The notes: a model not told the origin generated them from the letters alone. Positions 20,395 through 32,782 are shown, numbered from the stretch's first letter. The stretch: DNA of 64,000 bases from Dendrolimus kikuchii (GCA_019925095.2 CM034412.1:8181501-8245500); one strand, 5' to 3'. A program made the numbers and translations.

Positions 20395-21475
20395 ATTGGC
20401 AGGCCTAAACTCTACTAGCGTTTAACGATATAATTTAGAAGTGATTACTTTAAGAGCAAAACATTATATAAAGAACTTAAGGTGCTATTACACGAGCAAC
20501 TAAAATTGCTTAATCCCGATCAATTCTTGTCGATTATATAACGTTACAACTACATCAATCAATTTAGGGCGATGGCAATATGTAGCAAGCTGTTGCTGAG
20601 ATATGTTGTTGCCCACACAATAAGCATGCAGTATAGAGCAATTTAAAAAATTAGACACCCCCCGCTCCGCCGCCGGCCTGTACCTCTATCAATGTATAAT
20701 GTAGTCATAAAGATTACAAATGGCTTCTAACCAAAACTACAAAACAAATGTATGCCTGTCAAAGGCGAAACATGTAACTTTCACCACTTCGCATAACATC
20801 TGCAAAAATGCCAATGTTTCAAACAAATACATTACTTTGACTTTGACTTTCAAAAATGAGACGTAGTTATGCGTATAAACGAGACAGACAGAGAATTACC
20901 GATTGGATATTCGACAACTCATATGGCAACGTTGTAAAATGTGGAATATATGGAGCAATTAGAAGCAATATTCTCAAAACAATTGCCGCATTTTATGGCA
21001 AACTGTTCCACTTAATTGCTCCAGATTGATCCATTACAGTCGCCAAGCAATAATTACTCAATAAATTGCCCGTGTAAAAGCACCTTTACACATTTTATAA
21101 CATTACTGTAGCCCACAAAGTTAGTTTCGACCTCCATTATTAGCAGATAAAGTTTCCACAACGGCGAAGAAATTTCGTTACCTCGCTCCGTTTGTTTCAC
21201 TACTAAACAGACAGTTTTACATTATAAGTTTAAAACTTTAGATGTTATGGAGCGGAATAAATATGTTTTGAAGGTATACTTTAAAACGAAGAACGCTCAC
21301 CCGTAGAAGTTTTCCATAAAGTGTCTTCTCATTATTATTTTTATTAGGCTTCTCACGTATTGTGGATCTAGCCAGTGTTAGGTTTTTAAGAAAATAATGT
21401 ATATTTTATGAGATTTTTGATCATTTGACTAGTTTGTTTTTTGCCATTTACTAGGCGATTATCATTACTTTAGCT
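20395..21475. other. no recognised feature
   Basis: AT-rich, with no repeat shared within the window. Confidence 0.35.
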
Positions 21476-21477
21476 GC

Positions 21478-21600
21478 AAAGTTCAACCAAATTGAATCAA
21501 TTGGTTGAAAGGCATAGAAAGGAAGAGAAACAATAATATTCAATGACGTTGAATGATTCAATGGTACAAATACACGGATAACTTTGGTTACTGTAATATT
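21478..21600. repeat. small interspersed repeat, copy 1
   Basis: TTGGTTGAAAGGCATAGAAA followed by ATATTCAATGACGTTGAATG. Similar order (TTGAAAG..., ATATTCAATG...) occurs at 23393-23520 and 51915-51990. Self-complementary TTCAATG/CATTGAA words are conserved in all three. Family unknown. Confidence 0.35.
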
Positions 21601-21669
21601 AGCTTTATATTATTCAATACTAGCACTGAAGTGGTTTACATTTTTAATAATAAATAACAATAATTAATC

Positions 21670-21860
21670 GGCAGATAAACACACGCATTGTATATCCCCA
21701 AGCTAAGCAAGTTACGCTTGTGTTATGGTTAATATACAATGGACTACTCTGGGGCCCGATCCCAGGACACCCAGGCCACAGTAAATAACGAAAAATTTGT
21801 TTATATGACATTTACTATGTCAGAAATCGATCCCGGATCCTCTGCAAAAGCTTCGCCTAC
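21670..21860 (-). repeat. tRNA-derived SINE (second family), partial copy
   Basis: Shares TGTATATCCCCAAGC, AAGTTACGCTTGTGTTATGG and ACTACTCTGGGGCC with 40229-40449. The degraded minus-strand box B lies near 21826-21840. The tRNA head is truncated. Confidence 0.6.
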
Positions 21861-21969
21861 ATACCCACACAGGCTGTGACAAGATTAATGAAGTGAAGCA
21901 GATCTGTTATTTAATTGAATCTTTTTTTTCATAAACCAAAACAATAACCCGTCATTTTATAAGAACACA

Positions 21970-22600
21970 CTTCTGGACAACACTACATTCCGATTAGCCA
22001 AGAGTTTACGCCTGGGGGCACCATGTTGCGTACCACATCACTGTCAATGTGGAGTTATGGTAGACCGATTTGGACACCACGGGTTGTCATGTTTAAAATG
22101 CGCAGGAAGAAGATATCGTCATGCCAGCCTCAACAACATCATCCGCCGAGCTCTTGTCAGCGTCGGCGTACCGGCTATTATAGAACTGAATGGCCTGTGG
22201 TACGTGACGATGGCAAGAGGCCGGACGGAATATCACTCGTCCCTTGGAAGATGGGGCGGCCGCTAGTGTGGGATGCAACCTATGCTGACACGCTGGCCCC
22301 GTCACATCTTTCAATGACCGAGTCAAGGGCTGGCATCGCCGCCGCTTTAGGTGAAGCCTGAGCCTTAGGAAAAGGTTACATATTTGTGCCGTTTGGGGTT
22401 GAAAGATTATACCCGTGGGGTCCGTCGGCAAAGAGTCTCTTTACAGACATATATAAGAAACTCTTTGACACTACCCGTGATCAGAAGGCTGACTCATATT
22501 TCCCACAAAAAATAAGTAATTCCATATAGCGCGGCAATGCAGCCTAGCCTTCTGGGCATGCTCCCCGTTGGCAGTGATCTGCTACATAATGTATTTTAGT
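21970..22600 (+). pseudogene. C-terminal part of retroelement family R, copy 2
   Basis: Joining frames gives, in order: [15 protein letters not shown]; a Cys/His cluster HCQCG-x(8)-[22 protein letters not shown]; then after a frameshift RDDGKRPDG and [12 protein letters not shown], spaced like a PD-(D/E)XK nuclease core; a stop after LGEA; then GYIFVPFGVE and YPWGPSAK; a second in-frame stop; and RGNAASLLG-type codons with the natural end near 22600. A Cys/His cluster followed by a PD...D nuclease-like core resembles the C-terminus of site-specific non-LTR elements, but I cannot fix the clade. At least two frameshifts and two stops: non-functional. No reverse transcriptase lies upstream. Confidence 0.6.
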
Positions 22601-22604
22601 TTCG

Positions 22605-23060
22605 ATGTCATTGTAAATTAAATTCATATTCAAAAGTTTTTATTCAAAAATATATTAATATTAAAAATTAATACTAAAATTAAATCTCAATTCATGATGT
22701 GGTATTTCTTTAACCGAAAGGAATGTAAATACAAATGTTTTTTCTGTTGTGTTAATCGGGTCACCGAACACATGAGGGCTGATTGTAATCAAAAGGAAAA
22801 TTTTATCTACATTTTCTTTACGTGATGAACATATCGGCGTTTCTTTTCTACATTTTTCATTTCGATTCCCGTCGCCCATACATTCTTCTGGGGCTTTTTC
22901 ATTAGGAGCGGATGGGAACCATGCATGCATAAACCCCTGTGCTCATATTATATAATGGGAAGGAAACATTTGATTTTGTACATTATGGCTTGTGTTTACA
23001 GTTTCTACGGTCCCTCAGCCCTCTTGTAACAAGTGATAGTAAGGCAAATGGATGGTCATT
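22605..23060. other. no recognised gene; 89-codon minus frame at 22661-22930
   Basis: The frame has a hydrophilic N-terminal half (CMGDGNRNEKCRKE) and an AT-driven C-terminal half. I do not recognise it and see no second copy in the window. Confidence 0.25.
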
Positions 23061-23066
23061 AAAATA

Positions 23067-23379
23067 TCCGTGCAGGATCGGAGAAAGAATAAAATTTCCT
23101 GCGGCCGGGCGGCCTGTCATAAGAGGCGACAAAACAACCCACAGTCAGGTGGTAGGGTATTTGCTTGACTGGATGGTGACCACCCCTGGTCTTAAGTATG
23201 CCGCCATAACAACCATGTGTTGTGTTCTGGCATTAGTGACCAGGTTCCAGTCTCCCTTAAGAGAGCAGCAGCGCATTTGTACCATCTTTAGTGTTGCAAA
23301 TGTCCATAGGCGATGGTAACCGCTTTCTATCAAGTGGGCCGTCTGCCTGTCTGCTCAACTCCTGCAATAAAAAAAATGT
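23067..23379 (+). repeat. family A repeat, copy 4 (full length)
   Basis: CCGTGCAGGATCGGAGAAAG to CTCCTGCAATAAAAAAAA, with all internal blocks present. The antisense frame keeps only 62 codons here. Confidence 0.85.
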
Positions 23380-23623
23380 AGGAACGGTATAATAGTTGAA
23401 AGACACTGAAGTAAAGATACGACGATATTCAATGAGATTGAATGATTCTAGTTTATGTTCATATGGATGACTTTGGTTGATTCATCTCAATTGAAAGGCA
23501 GAAATGAACCGTCTACTATCGGCTTAAGACTGTACAGGTGGTGAAGTATTCGCTTCAAAATTCATAAAACATTCCCACTTTTGAACTATGTTCTACAAAA
23601 TTCTGAAGATGCAATCAATAGGA

Positions 23624-23928
23624 TATATGATAATAATATCAGGCCATAAATGTCCCACTGCTGGGATCGGGCCTTCCAGTATAGGGAGAACGGACAGTAT
23701 GCCACGCTTGTTCCAGGCGGCTTGGCAGATTTAACACATTGGTTATCTCGATGTGCAGGTTGCATCACGATGTTTTCCTTCACCGTTGTTAGCATGTGGT
23801 AATTTTAACAATATGCACATTAGGTTAGAAAAACTACCTAAGTGGTGCATGCGTTCTGGCCAGGATTGAACCCGCGCCCTTTGAGGCTGGGACGCGTCCG
23901 CTAGCCATTACGCTACCACGACTACATT
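23624..23928 (-). mobile_element. tRNA-derived SINE, full-length copy with target duplication
   Basis: Minus strand: box A within TAGCGTAATGGCTAGCGG, a degenerate box B (GGTTCAATCCTGG), the same body as the SINE at 18633-18930 and an ATTATTATC tail. It is flanked by a probable 7-bp duplication AATAGGA (23617-23623 and 23929-23935). Confidence 0.8.
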
Positions 23929-24199
23929 AATAGGACAGAACTTCAAAAACATTTTCAATTAAAATTGGTTTACAAAACAATTAGAAATTACATATAATCG
24001 AATACAGTAAAAAAAAACTTAACTTTTTTGTGTTGTATTCTACCCAAAGACACTCAAGACTATAATTATTAAGAATTGGTTTATAAATATATCTTGAGTA
24101 ATAATTTTTTTTTAAAGATTGTACTATGTATTATGTATACCACCATTATCATTATATTCTCAATTCATTCTTCATGAATGATGAACGATAATAAATAGA

Positions 24200-24302
24200 T
24201 CGCTTTTTAGCGATAAGACCGCCCTTTGTGCATAATGAGACATAGTTTTAGTCTGTAAGTTCTTTTTTTGTATTGGTGCACAATAAAGAAGTATTGATTG
24301 AT
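24200..24302 (+). mobile_element. hairpin-tailed LINE 3' end
   Basis: ATCGCTTTTTAGCGATAAGA hairpin, GACCGCCCTTTGTGC, then GGTGCACAATAAAGAAG and an ATTGATTGATTGA tail. The short tandem tail and AATAAA are as in the copies at 13633, 41310 and 47955. Confidence 0.65.
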
Positions 24303-24309
24303 TGAATGT

Positions 24310-25465
24310 ATTCGATTAAATGCTGCTTTTAGTGTTTGGTAATTAAATGACAAAACATTAGACGTTCTTAATCTCTACAGAACCATGCATTTTTCCTGAA
24401 TTGAGATACTTGGTCGATTTTTAATTAAAATCATCTCAACAAGCAACGTGAAGCAAAAGAGGATTAAAACGGCCGTCTGTGAGAGAACAACTTATAACTT
24501 ATTAAGTATACTTAAGAATGAATTCTAAGAACATTAAATGAGAAACGTTTTGCATACTTCTTGTTGTGAGTTCAAAATACTCGTCGGTTTTTTATAATCT
24601 AGAACGAGAAAAAGAAGACATGTTTTTATTGAATAAAATGTTTATATTTAATAAAACCATGTCAAGCTACATAATAAAATGTATATGATACTTATCGACT
24701 GTAGTAACAAATTATAATTTTTGAGAAATTCAATAAAATCGCATAAAAATAGAAATTAAGAGTGTTCCCTTATATATAATTGAGGGATGAAAAAAGTGTT
24801 TTTTAACGATGTTTGTAGAAACCTTTTTTATTTAAGTCAATAGGTTAAGTAAAATTAAAGCTTAAAAAAATTATGCCCCCATTGTAACTTCTGAACTATA
24901 AGATGGAAAATAGTAAAAAAATGCAAAAGAACTTAAAACACACTTTCAACGAAAAATCCGTTTTTAAAATACTGTTACGAATTTGCAGGGGATTTGTAGG
25001 ATGTAAATTCGAAAACGCCGTTGGAATTATCAAAAAGCTTATTAGAAGTAAATACACGTAATTCACAGTTCTTACATATATAGCCGAATACAACAAATTT
25101 AAACCCTAGGGCAGAAAATCGTTATCACATAAATCGCGCGAAGTTCGTCGTTATAAGATACTCGCTCAGAAAGTGCACTAGGTAAAGCCTCGTTCGCAGT
25201 CAGAACACGACTGGCGCATTTCCCGACTGACCGACCCTCATTCATTTGTAAATTAGATATGACCTCCTAGCAACATTCTGCTGGTTCTTGAAATCGTTAA
25301 ATGGTCGGCTTAATGGCTTCTAAGAATTCACATGAAATACCAACAGAGGAAAGAAGATTTTATGACATCTTACGGTGGCGGGAACAAGTAGATTAGCGCG
25401 AACAATATATAGATCACTCAAATTCAAAAGGGTAATAAGACACCTGCAAAGGATTAGTATCGGCT
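24310..25465. other. no recognised feature
   Basis: AT-rich. The 66-codon minus frame at 24896-25096 is hydrophobic and AT-driven and is not supported. Confidence 0.35.
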
Positions 25466-25469
25466 TGCA

Positions 25470-25830
25470 ACAATTCTCTGCTTTTGTCAGGATTGGCGTA
25501 CCGACCTTCCTAGAGCCAAATTGGCTTGGTGCGCGACGTTGGTAACGTGACATGCTTTGACACCCTGGCTTCGTCACATCTTCCAATGATTAAGTCAGGG
25601 GTTGGTAACGCTGCTTCAACAGCTAAAGCTATCAAACGGCGCAAATATGGGACCCCAGGAAGTGATTATATATTTTTGTCGTTTGGGGTCGAAACTCAGG
25701 TCCGTGGGTACCAACAGCAAAAGGTTTCTTCAAAGAAATTTGTAAGAAACTATTATATGCCACTTAAGATCGAAAATCTGGTTCGTATTTCGCGCAACGG
25801 ATCAGCATTGCCATGGTTTATGGTAGCGAT
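25470..25830 (+). pseudogene. C-terminal part of retroelement family R, copy 3
   Basis: Starts at the VRIGVPTFLEP block, has lost the DGKRPDG nuclease-like core by deletion, then reads CFDTLASSHLPM, AIKRRKYG and DYIFLSFGVET. It ends in degraded codons (RNGSALP). Colinear with 22150-22530. The missing PD core and frame changes make it inactive. Confidence 0.6.
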
Positions 25831-25869
25831 TTTTTTCATAATTTATATTAACTTATTTATAAATTAGTT

Positions 25870-26395
25870 TATTTTTAGTTATAACTTAGTTAATTTATTT
25901 TAGTTTAAAAAAGGTAGGTAAATATTATTGTTTATTATGAAGTATTATAATTTACACATTCTTTTAGATTTCATCAAATACCATTTCAAGATATGATGTA
26001 TTTTCTACGTAATAATTTTTTCTAGGTTTGTATAGTCAAATGGCATAATTAGATGGTAGTCTTGACTATAGGATTCTTCATTGTGCGTGGACTGTCACGT
26101 ACTTGGCCTGTTTTCTTTATTTGTACACATGTTCAAGACTCCTTTGCAGACGCTGTGTGTGGATTTTCATGTGTCGAAATTAAACACAAACAACCTGTTG
26201 TTTGCTTGGGCCAGTGGCGCGAAACTACACAACACTTGGATGGGGTCGCGAGACTAACAAAGCAAACAATGTTGCGTCACGGGTTATAATTGAAATCTCC
26301 AGTTTGAACATGACGTAATTAGGTACGTAATAACATATACTTGCGTATTCGTATAGGTACATATACAGACGAACATATAGAGACGTCTAAATAAA
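25870..26395. other. no recognised gene; 78-codon plus frame at 26053-26289
   Basis: The frame has a hydrophobic, cysteine-containing first half and no recognisable motif. It may be chance. Confidence 0.25.
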
Positions 26396-26399
26396 ATGC

Positions 26400-26775
26400 C
26401 GCTCTCAAAACCGTTAAAAACTTTATTATATGGTGTTGGCGTACGCGGGAGCAGGAATAAAAGAGATAGAAAGGACTTACAGGATAGGTCACCGCACCAT
26501 GCTCGCTGCGAACGATGCGGGCTTCGCAGCGGTAGGCACTTCATCCTCGTGATCCTTTCTTCACCACTTGCAGTTCCTTTGACGAGTAGACCAGCTGGGT
26601 ACGGCACAGCGTGTACCTTCCAGCACGCGGGTTGATGTATGCGGGTGTAACATGCGGCACAACACACAAACGCGGCGAGGTTGCGCGGAAGCAGCCGCGC
26701 GATCAGTGGTCACACGTAGACTATATCGAGCCTTTACCGCCATTTTATCGTAAGCATCATTTGGACCTGAGTACA
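26400..26775 (-). other. GC-rich island-like block
   Basis: About 375 bp clearly richer in G+C than its surroundings, with several CGCGGC and GCGCGG words. The last 65 bases (26706-26770) recur inverted at 26910-26975. The minus strand has an AATAAAG-like signal near its left end. It could be a degraded LTR or a promoter-like island of an unseen gene. Open frames on both strands here follow from the low stop-codon content. Confidence 0.3.
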
Positions 26776-26909
26776 TTTTTTATTTTATAAGGCATTTTAG
26801 ATTATTATTTTGTTTTAAGATTTTAATTTTAGTTAGATTAGACCCTGCTGAATCAAAAAAAAGAAATTTTTAAAACAAATAAATAGTACAGAATTTAAAT
26901 TAATATACT

Positions 26910-26975
26910 AAGGTCCAAATGTCGCTTATGATAAAATGGCTGTAATGGCTCAATATCACATTGCACAGTGACAGA
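26910..26975 (+). repeat. inverted, diverged copy of 26706-26770
   Basis: AGGTCCAAATGTCGCTTATG then ATAAAATGGCTGTAATGGCT match the reverse complement of the GC-rich block's right edge at roughly four positions in five. The arms are separated by about 140 bp of AT-rich sequence. Confidence 0.55.
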
Positions 26976-26989
26976 TTCGGCGAAAGAAA

Positions 26990-29490
26990 AAAAGAAAACA
27001 AGGAGGTGGTGACCAAATAGGTCGGCGTTAACATAATACGTTTACTTTTTTGGAGAATTGTCCTACAACATGATACGCGGAGTACGACATGATGAGGAAT
27101 AGTCTAATTATTGAATAGAGAAACTTGTGGATTGAAAGATGTAATAACAAATATTGAAAAATAATGTTAACGTGACTTAGAAATAGACTTGTATTTATTA
27201 ATAACAACATAATGTTTTTTTTAATTTAGGTTTATGGCTTCGCAGCTAGGTCTTTAAGCCAGATCTTAGTTTACAATAAAGTTTCTTCATTTTCTTAAGC
27301 CTATGTGTAGCACAGCTGAACTGTAGGTTAAGCTGGTGCCATTCAACGGAGTTCTTGTGACAACTCAAAAGGCCATATTTGACTATACAGTTCACATTTC
27401 TTACAAAACACATAATTGCTACTCAAAAACTATCAATATCCTACAACTATTGTTCATTTTAGAGTAATTTTACAAATTTTTAGAAAATAAAACTGCACAG
27501 CACAACATCTCCTTTCAGTTCCCGCCAAAAGGTCCTCAACAACATAATGACGTTTAGGAATAAATAGATAATAGATGAAAGAAGACTCCATGTCGTTGGA
27601 ACTTAAAAAAAATAATTTTGCCAAGACAGCGATTGAATTTTTCATTACACTATTTTTTCATTCATATAATTAATTTGGTCGAAGATAGATGATGTCGTCT
27701 CTGCCTTACCACTAGGGAAACCAGCATGATAATATGTATGTACCTACCACAGTTACATATATAGCATTCTTCTATGATGTAAAAAACATTATTTTTCAAG
27801 TAATAATCAAAAATCTACAAAAAATTAAAATGGTGGTAATTTTCCAAATAACTACCACTCTTTTCATTTTTTATATACGGTGAATAATAATGAGTTTTCT
27901 GATCTATTATAATTATTTTAATCCCAGTTCACACTTATATTTTAGGCTTTCCACGAATTTCACGTACAACTTACTTAATTACCTGGAACACTAGACCTAC
28001 ATCATCTGTCTCTTAGATCAGTATAATTAAAGGAGTATATATACAAGCCCATTACTCACTTTGTGTTCACATACTTATGTGTTTAATAACGGAATACCTA
28101 CTATTTATGGGATTGTTTTTATTTTACGCTACGTTCACACGGAGATATCAATTTCTAAGACGGATCTGCTTTTTGCAGGATACGGTATACCAACTCACAA
28201 TATAATTTGTATGTGTGAGTTTACTCGTGCTTTCGGTTTTAAGATCCGACAAATAGCCGAAACGGGCAAAATTTACACATCCGATGTTGCGAGTGCAATC
28301 TGATTCAGTCACACGGCAAAATACCGAACAAGGTTCAGGGGCAATAGCACTTTAATACACGTGAACACACGGGAGCAAATTCATTTTTTTTAAGTCGCAA
28401 AAAATCAAATACGGCGGGTTAATCGGGTGGCGGGTGCGCACATGGTGGGGCTGTGGGTTACTTTCAAATGGTAGTGAGAGACTAAGCGTTTTCCTGCAAA
28501 AAATCAAATTGCATATTCATACGGAGTCACACACTGTTATCGAACAGTGTGTGACAACAGTGTGTGTTAGGCGAAAAGGCAAAACCAAATGCCTTATGAA
28601 TAGACCATTCGGTTCTGCCATATACGTACGGTAAAAACTCCGATCCGTTAAAATTACGGTTGGTACGATCACATCTTACAGAAACCGGCTAGTTATGCGG
28701 GGATGTCAAGCTGCCTCTGACAGTGAGAACAGCAGAAATGATCACTTAATATCCACGAGGGATGATAAGCATGCCAATGATGTCACAATAAGGGGTGCCG
28801 AAGGCTAAGAAGGTAAATTTGGAAAGCGGAATCCAATTTCCGAAGCGGATCGAATGCAACCAGGATTTGAAGCTAGAACCATTATAACGGTTACGAAAAT
28901 CGATAATACACACTGACCAAAACAGACAACAAAGTTATATTCCAGAACTCAAGAAATTCCGACCAGGTAGGTATTCAATGTATTGTCATATTTTGATAGG
29001 GAAGCTGATGGGAATCGAATAAATCTCTCATTATTGTGTTACTAGCTGACCCGGCAAACTTAGTACCGCGTCAGAATCAATAAATAAAAAAGCTGAAAGT
29101 AATGATAATTGCAGAATGTTTCAACTTTAGTAAAAAAAATGCGGTCAAAACTTAACCGGAACGAACATAACAAACGTTTGACATCAATCAGCAATAAATG
29201 AAAAAAAATCTTCACTTTTAAATTAAATTTGATTTCTGAACGACTTTTAAATTTAATTGATTTCTAAATAACGGGACGAACATCAAATGTTTGACAGGTA
29301 GGAATAGTTTCTAAGGGAAAGTAAAATTGTTGTTTTTACTATATTCCAAGCATTTTTTTCATATTTACTCACCTTTTAAACCTTCCCTGGACTTCCAAAA
29401 ATAATTCAAAACCAAAATTATCTAAATCATTCCAGCCTTTCTCTAGTTTTAGCTAGGCTAACGAACGGCAATTGATTTTTATACATTTAG
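26990..29490. other. no gene; perfect hairpin at 28526-28555
   Basis: Mostly AT-rich until about 28050, then of more balanced composition to about 28950 with no recognised frame. 28526-28555 is a perfect 13-bp stem with a 4-nt ATCG loop. 29043-29070 (TAGCTGACCCGGCAAACTTA) is a scrap of a LINE 3' end like that at 47634. Confidence 0.35.
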
Positions 29491-29498
29491 ATACTAAT

Positions 29499-29563
29499 CT
29501 GTTGTTCGTGCCTACCCCGCGGGGGAACTGGCGTGAAGTTATGTATGTATGTATGTATGTATG
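29499..29563 (+). mobile_element. (TATG)-tailed LINE, very short copy
   Basis: Only the last 65 bases of the LINE at 62534-63083 (TGTTGTTCGTGCCTACCCCG ... GTTATGTATG repeats). It is flanked by an 11-bp duplication TAGATACTAAT (29488-29498 and 29564-29574). The microsatellite-like TATG run is the element's own tail. Confidence 0.85.
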
Positions 29564-29574
29564 TAGATACTAAT

Positions 29575-31149
29575 AATAGAAGTAAACAGGAACAACAAGA
29601 GTTTCGTACTCAGCGTTTAATCATCTTTAGAAGGTAACACGAAAATCCGCATTCGTTTCATCTTGTTAATCCGCTTATAGGAAAAACCTCATATTTAATA
29701 AGAACCAAAGATATTTCTTCAATCGTCTTTCATACAAGTAAAATTGAATTTGTGGATAAGAAGGTTTTATAATATTATCCATTAACCTCAAGTATCCTTT
29801 CAAAACCTTTGCGAATTCTATGAAAAGTTGAGAGAAAACCTTAAGAAGAAAACTGTCGTATGAAGAGACTTATCGCTGAATAACCACAGGGACGGATTTG
29901 GTTTGATATTTCGGAATATGACTGCCCATAGTGATTATGTTTCTTTTAGCAAAGGTAGCAGGGTGTGCAATATTGACATAGGCAGTTTATAGCTATCTTT
30001 TTTTATTACAGTATAGGTTCGCATTGAACCATTATCTCGCCCGATCTCGAGCGAAGATATGGTTTAAGATGGAGCACGCAATCAGAAGGTACTAATCCTC
30101 ACGGGACTTGAAGACACCCAGGTTGTAGGTTTCGGGAAAAACAGACTCCAGCAGTGAGTTCCATTCCTTTACGGTGGCATAATTAAGGTGGACACAAAGC
30201 ACTTTGTACGTTTAGGTGGTATGTCCACCATATACCGGTCTATTTATGCTAATATAAAAAAGAACATCAGCTTATGAGTCTTTGGTTACTAAATCCAGAG
30301 GAAGGTAAATTCCTTTACTTTTATATAAAATTACAAATATGATGTCGTAGTACACTAGTGAAAACTAACCAAATTTTAATTTATTGTAAAATAATAAAAA
30401 GTATGTCATTTGATTTGATTATCAAATATCATAATTAGCAACTTTTCATTAAACAGCAGTCACGATATCCAGATTTGGACAGCACATGCAGAGGGAATAG
30501 GTATATACTATTGCACTTCACGTTTCATAGGTCTAACAAGGCAAAAAGCTTATTAGTAATTATTTAAACTGATTGTAAATTATGCTTATCATTGTATTTT
30601 AAAAGATACAGAATTTTCATGGCTGCTATTTCAAAATGTTTTAAAATTTATTGTAATCCATGTAATTATCCAGTTTTACTTTAAGATATTTTAATTAGGG
30701 ATTTAAATTAGTATTTAAATACAATATTATATTTCTAAATAATGCCCTCGTTGTAGAAAATAACTCGTATTTCATTTGCTCCCAAGTACTATTTATAAAG
30801 ATTATGTTGACAGCCGTGAGCATTGATTGAAGATAAAAGCTTACCAAAACCCTGCTGAATTAGCGGTTTTTATATAATCGTGAGTTTCAATCGCTTTTAA
30901 TATATGTAATTAAATGTTTTTGTATGAAATACTTTAACTCCTTTTCGTAATAATTACATGGCGACAGACCATAAACCCACAGTAAGTATTTTGAGAAAAT
31001 TTACCTGATAAATGAATAGATTAACAACACACATTTTATATTCATTTATTTATGGATCACCAAACGTTTTTTACATTTGAATAAGTACAATAGGCTTATG
31101 ACTATGACATTGCAATATAAAAATTACTTACAGGTGAACACCGTATGCA
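29575..31149. other. no recognised feature
   Basis: AT-rich; no frame, repeat or RNA gene that I can support. Confidence 0.35.
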
Positions 31150-31161
31150 CTTTGATATCTT

Positions 31162-31262
31162 ACATACATACATACATAACTTCACGCCAGTTCCCTTGCG
31201 GGGTAGGCACGAACAACAGAGCGCCATTTAGGCCCATTCTTACATACCTCACTTGCTTCTAG
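31162..31262 (-). mobile_element. (TATG)-tailed LINE, short copy
   Basis: The last ~100 bases of the LINE, minus strand, with the CATA run on the left being its tail. It is flanked by a 12-bp duplication CTTTGATATCTT (31150-31161 and 31263-31274). Confidence 0.85.
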
Positions 31263-31274
31263 CTTTGATATCTT

Positions 31275-31810
31275 CACTGCTATTATTTCATTAAACATAA
31301 ATAAATATATTTTTGGGCTAAACGAATCTTTTTGTAATATTAATTTTTGGAGTCAAAGTTGATATCTGTAGCATCACTGCTGCTATTGAGAATTCTGCAC
31401 ATTCTAGAAATAGCTAGGGGAGTTAGCATTCTTAATAGGGGAAATATAGCATATATAGGTAGAGAAAGAATAATATCTGAAGATGTTGTACTACACAACC
31501 GAGTAGTAGCTACTTTGAATGACTTATTCAACAATTTAGACTTACTAGCATATTTTTGGTGGGCTTAAGAATTTTCGATCATGTCTTTAAGAAATTCAGA
31601 ATTTCTCTATGATATGTGGGAATCTTTAGATTAAATACTATATTGGAAAGATACATGAATGAACAATCTGAGGTTGTTGTGAAATTCGGATATGTGGTCA
31701 CTCTGTAAGCTAAAAAGAAAACGGATGCAGAAATTATAGTCAAACAAGTGATCGCGTGTGTATATTAATTCTTCCTTTCTTTGTTAATTTGATACGTCAA
31801 TCGATATATT
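31275..31810. other. no recognised feature
   Basis: Overlapping open frames of 64-73 codons at 31340-31568 lie on opposite strands. Neither is recognised. Confidence 0.3.
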
Positions 31811-32127
31811 TTTTTTATTTTTTTATTGCAGGAGATCAGCAGACAGGCAGACGGCCCACTCCATGGAAAGCGGTTACCATCGCCTATGGACATTTGCAAC
31901 AGCAAAGTTGTTACAAATGCGCTGCTGCTCTCTTAAGGGAAACTGGAACCTGGTTACTAATGCCGGAACACAACTCAAGGTTGTTATGGCGACATACTCT
32001 AGACCAGTGGTGGTAGCCATCCAGACGGGCAAATACCCTAACACCTGGCTGTGGGTTGTTAAGTCGCCTCTTACGACAGGCCGCCCGGCCGCAGGAAATT
32101 ATATTCTTTCTCCGTTCCTGCGCGGAT
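31811..32127 (-). repeat. family A repeat, copy 5 (full length)
   Basis: Minus-strand copy. Read on the plus strand it begins TTTTTTATTGCAGGAGATCA, a pyrimidine tract plus AG that looks like a 3' splice site, and then keeps an 88-codon frame (31863-32129). Confidence 0.85.
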
Positions 32128-32129
32128 AA

Positions 32130-32780
32130 ACGGATAATGCTGCTCTAGTTTTGAATTTCAATATTCAAAAGAATATTTTCCCAATTTTTCCATATCTTTA
32201 GCCTTGGTAGTTTTTAAGATAAGCCATCGTGACACACAGCCAGACATATCGGAGTGAGACCATAAGGATTCCGTTTTAATTTTAGATATCAGAAACTTAA
32301 AAATAAGTACCTGCATTTTTATTTTGCACTACCTATGTGAATTAAAACAGCGTGTACGTTAGACACAAAGGATAAAATAAATTCGCTCCTTTCCACTAGT
32401 ATAAAGTGTTTCAGTACACTTAATTTTCCACATGACAGTACTACATTTTCCAAGCGTATACGTGGAGCTAGCTTAATCGGATTCGGTTCGCAATGTACTA
32501 GTTTCTTTGGGTATCGAGCTGAGCTGCGACACGGGAATTGTGGAAATAAAAAGAAGTTCAAACTTGATTGCTATGAGTTCTTTAGCTATTTCCAAGTTCG
32601 TATATTGGAATTGCTAACACTTATTAAAATATGTACTAATAAAATTGAAGTCTGTTAAATTTGATATTTATACGAAATTTTATCAGAAATAATAGTTTAA
32701 TGTTTTTTATTTGTCGTTTTTTGAAAGTTACTTTGTTGGCATTTATCAATATTCCTATGTTTGTTGATTTAAAGAATATC
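32130..32780. other. no recognised feature
   Basis: No repeat or convincing frame is seen. Confidence 0.35.
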
Positions 32781-32782
32781 AG

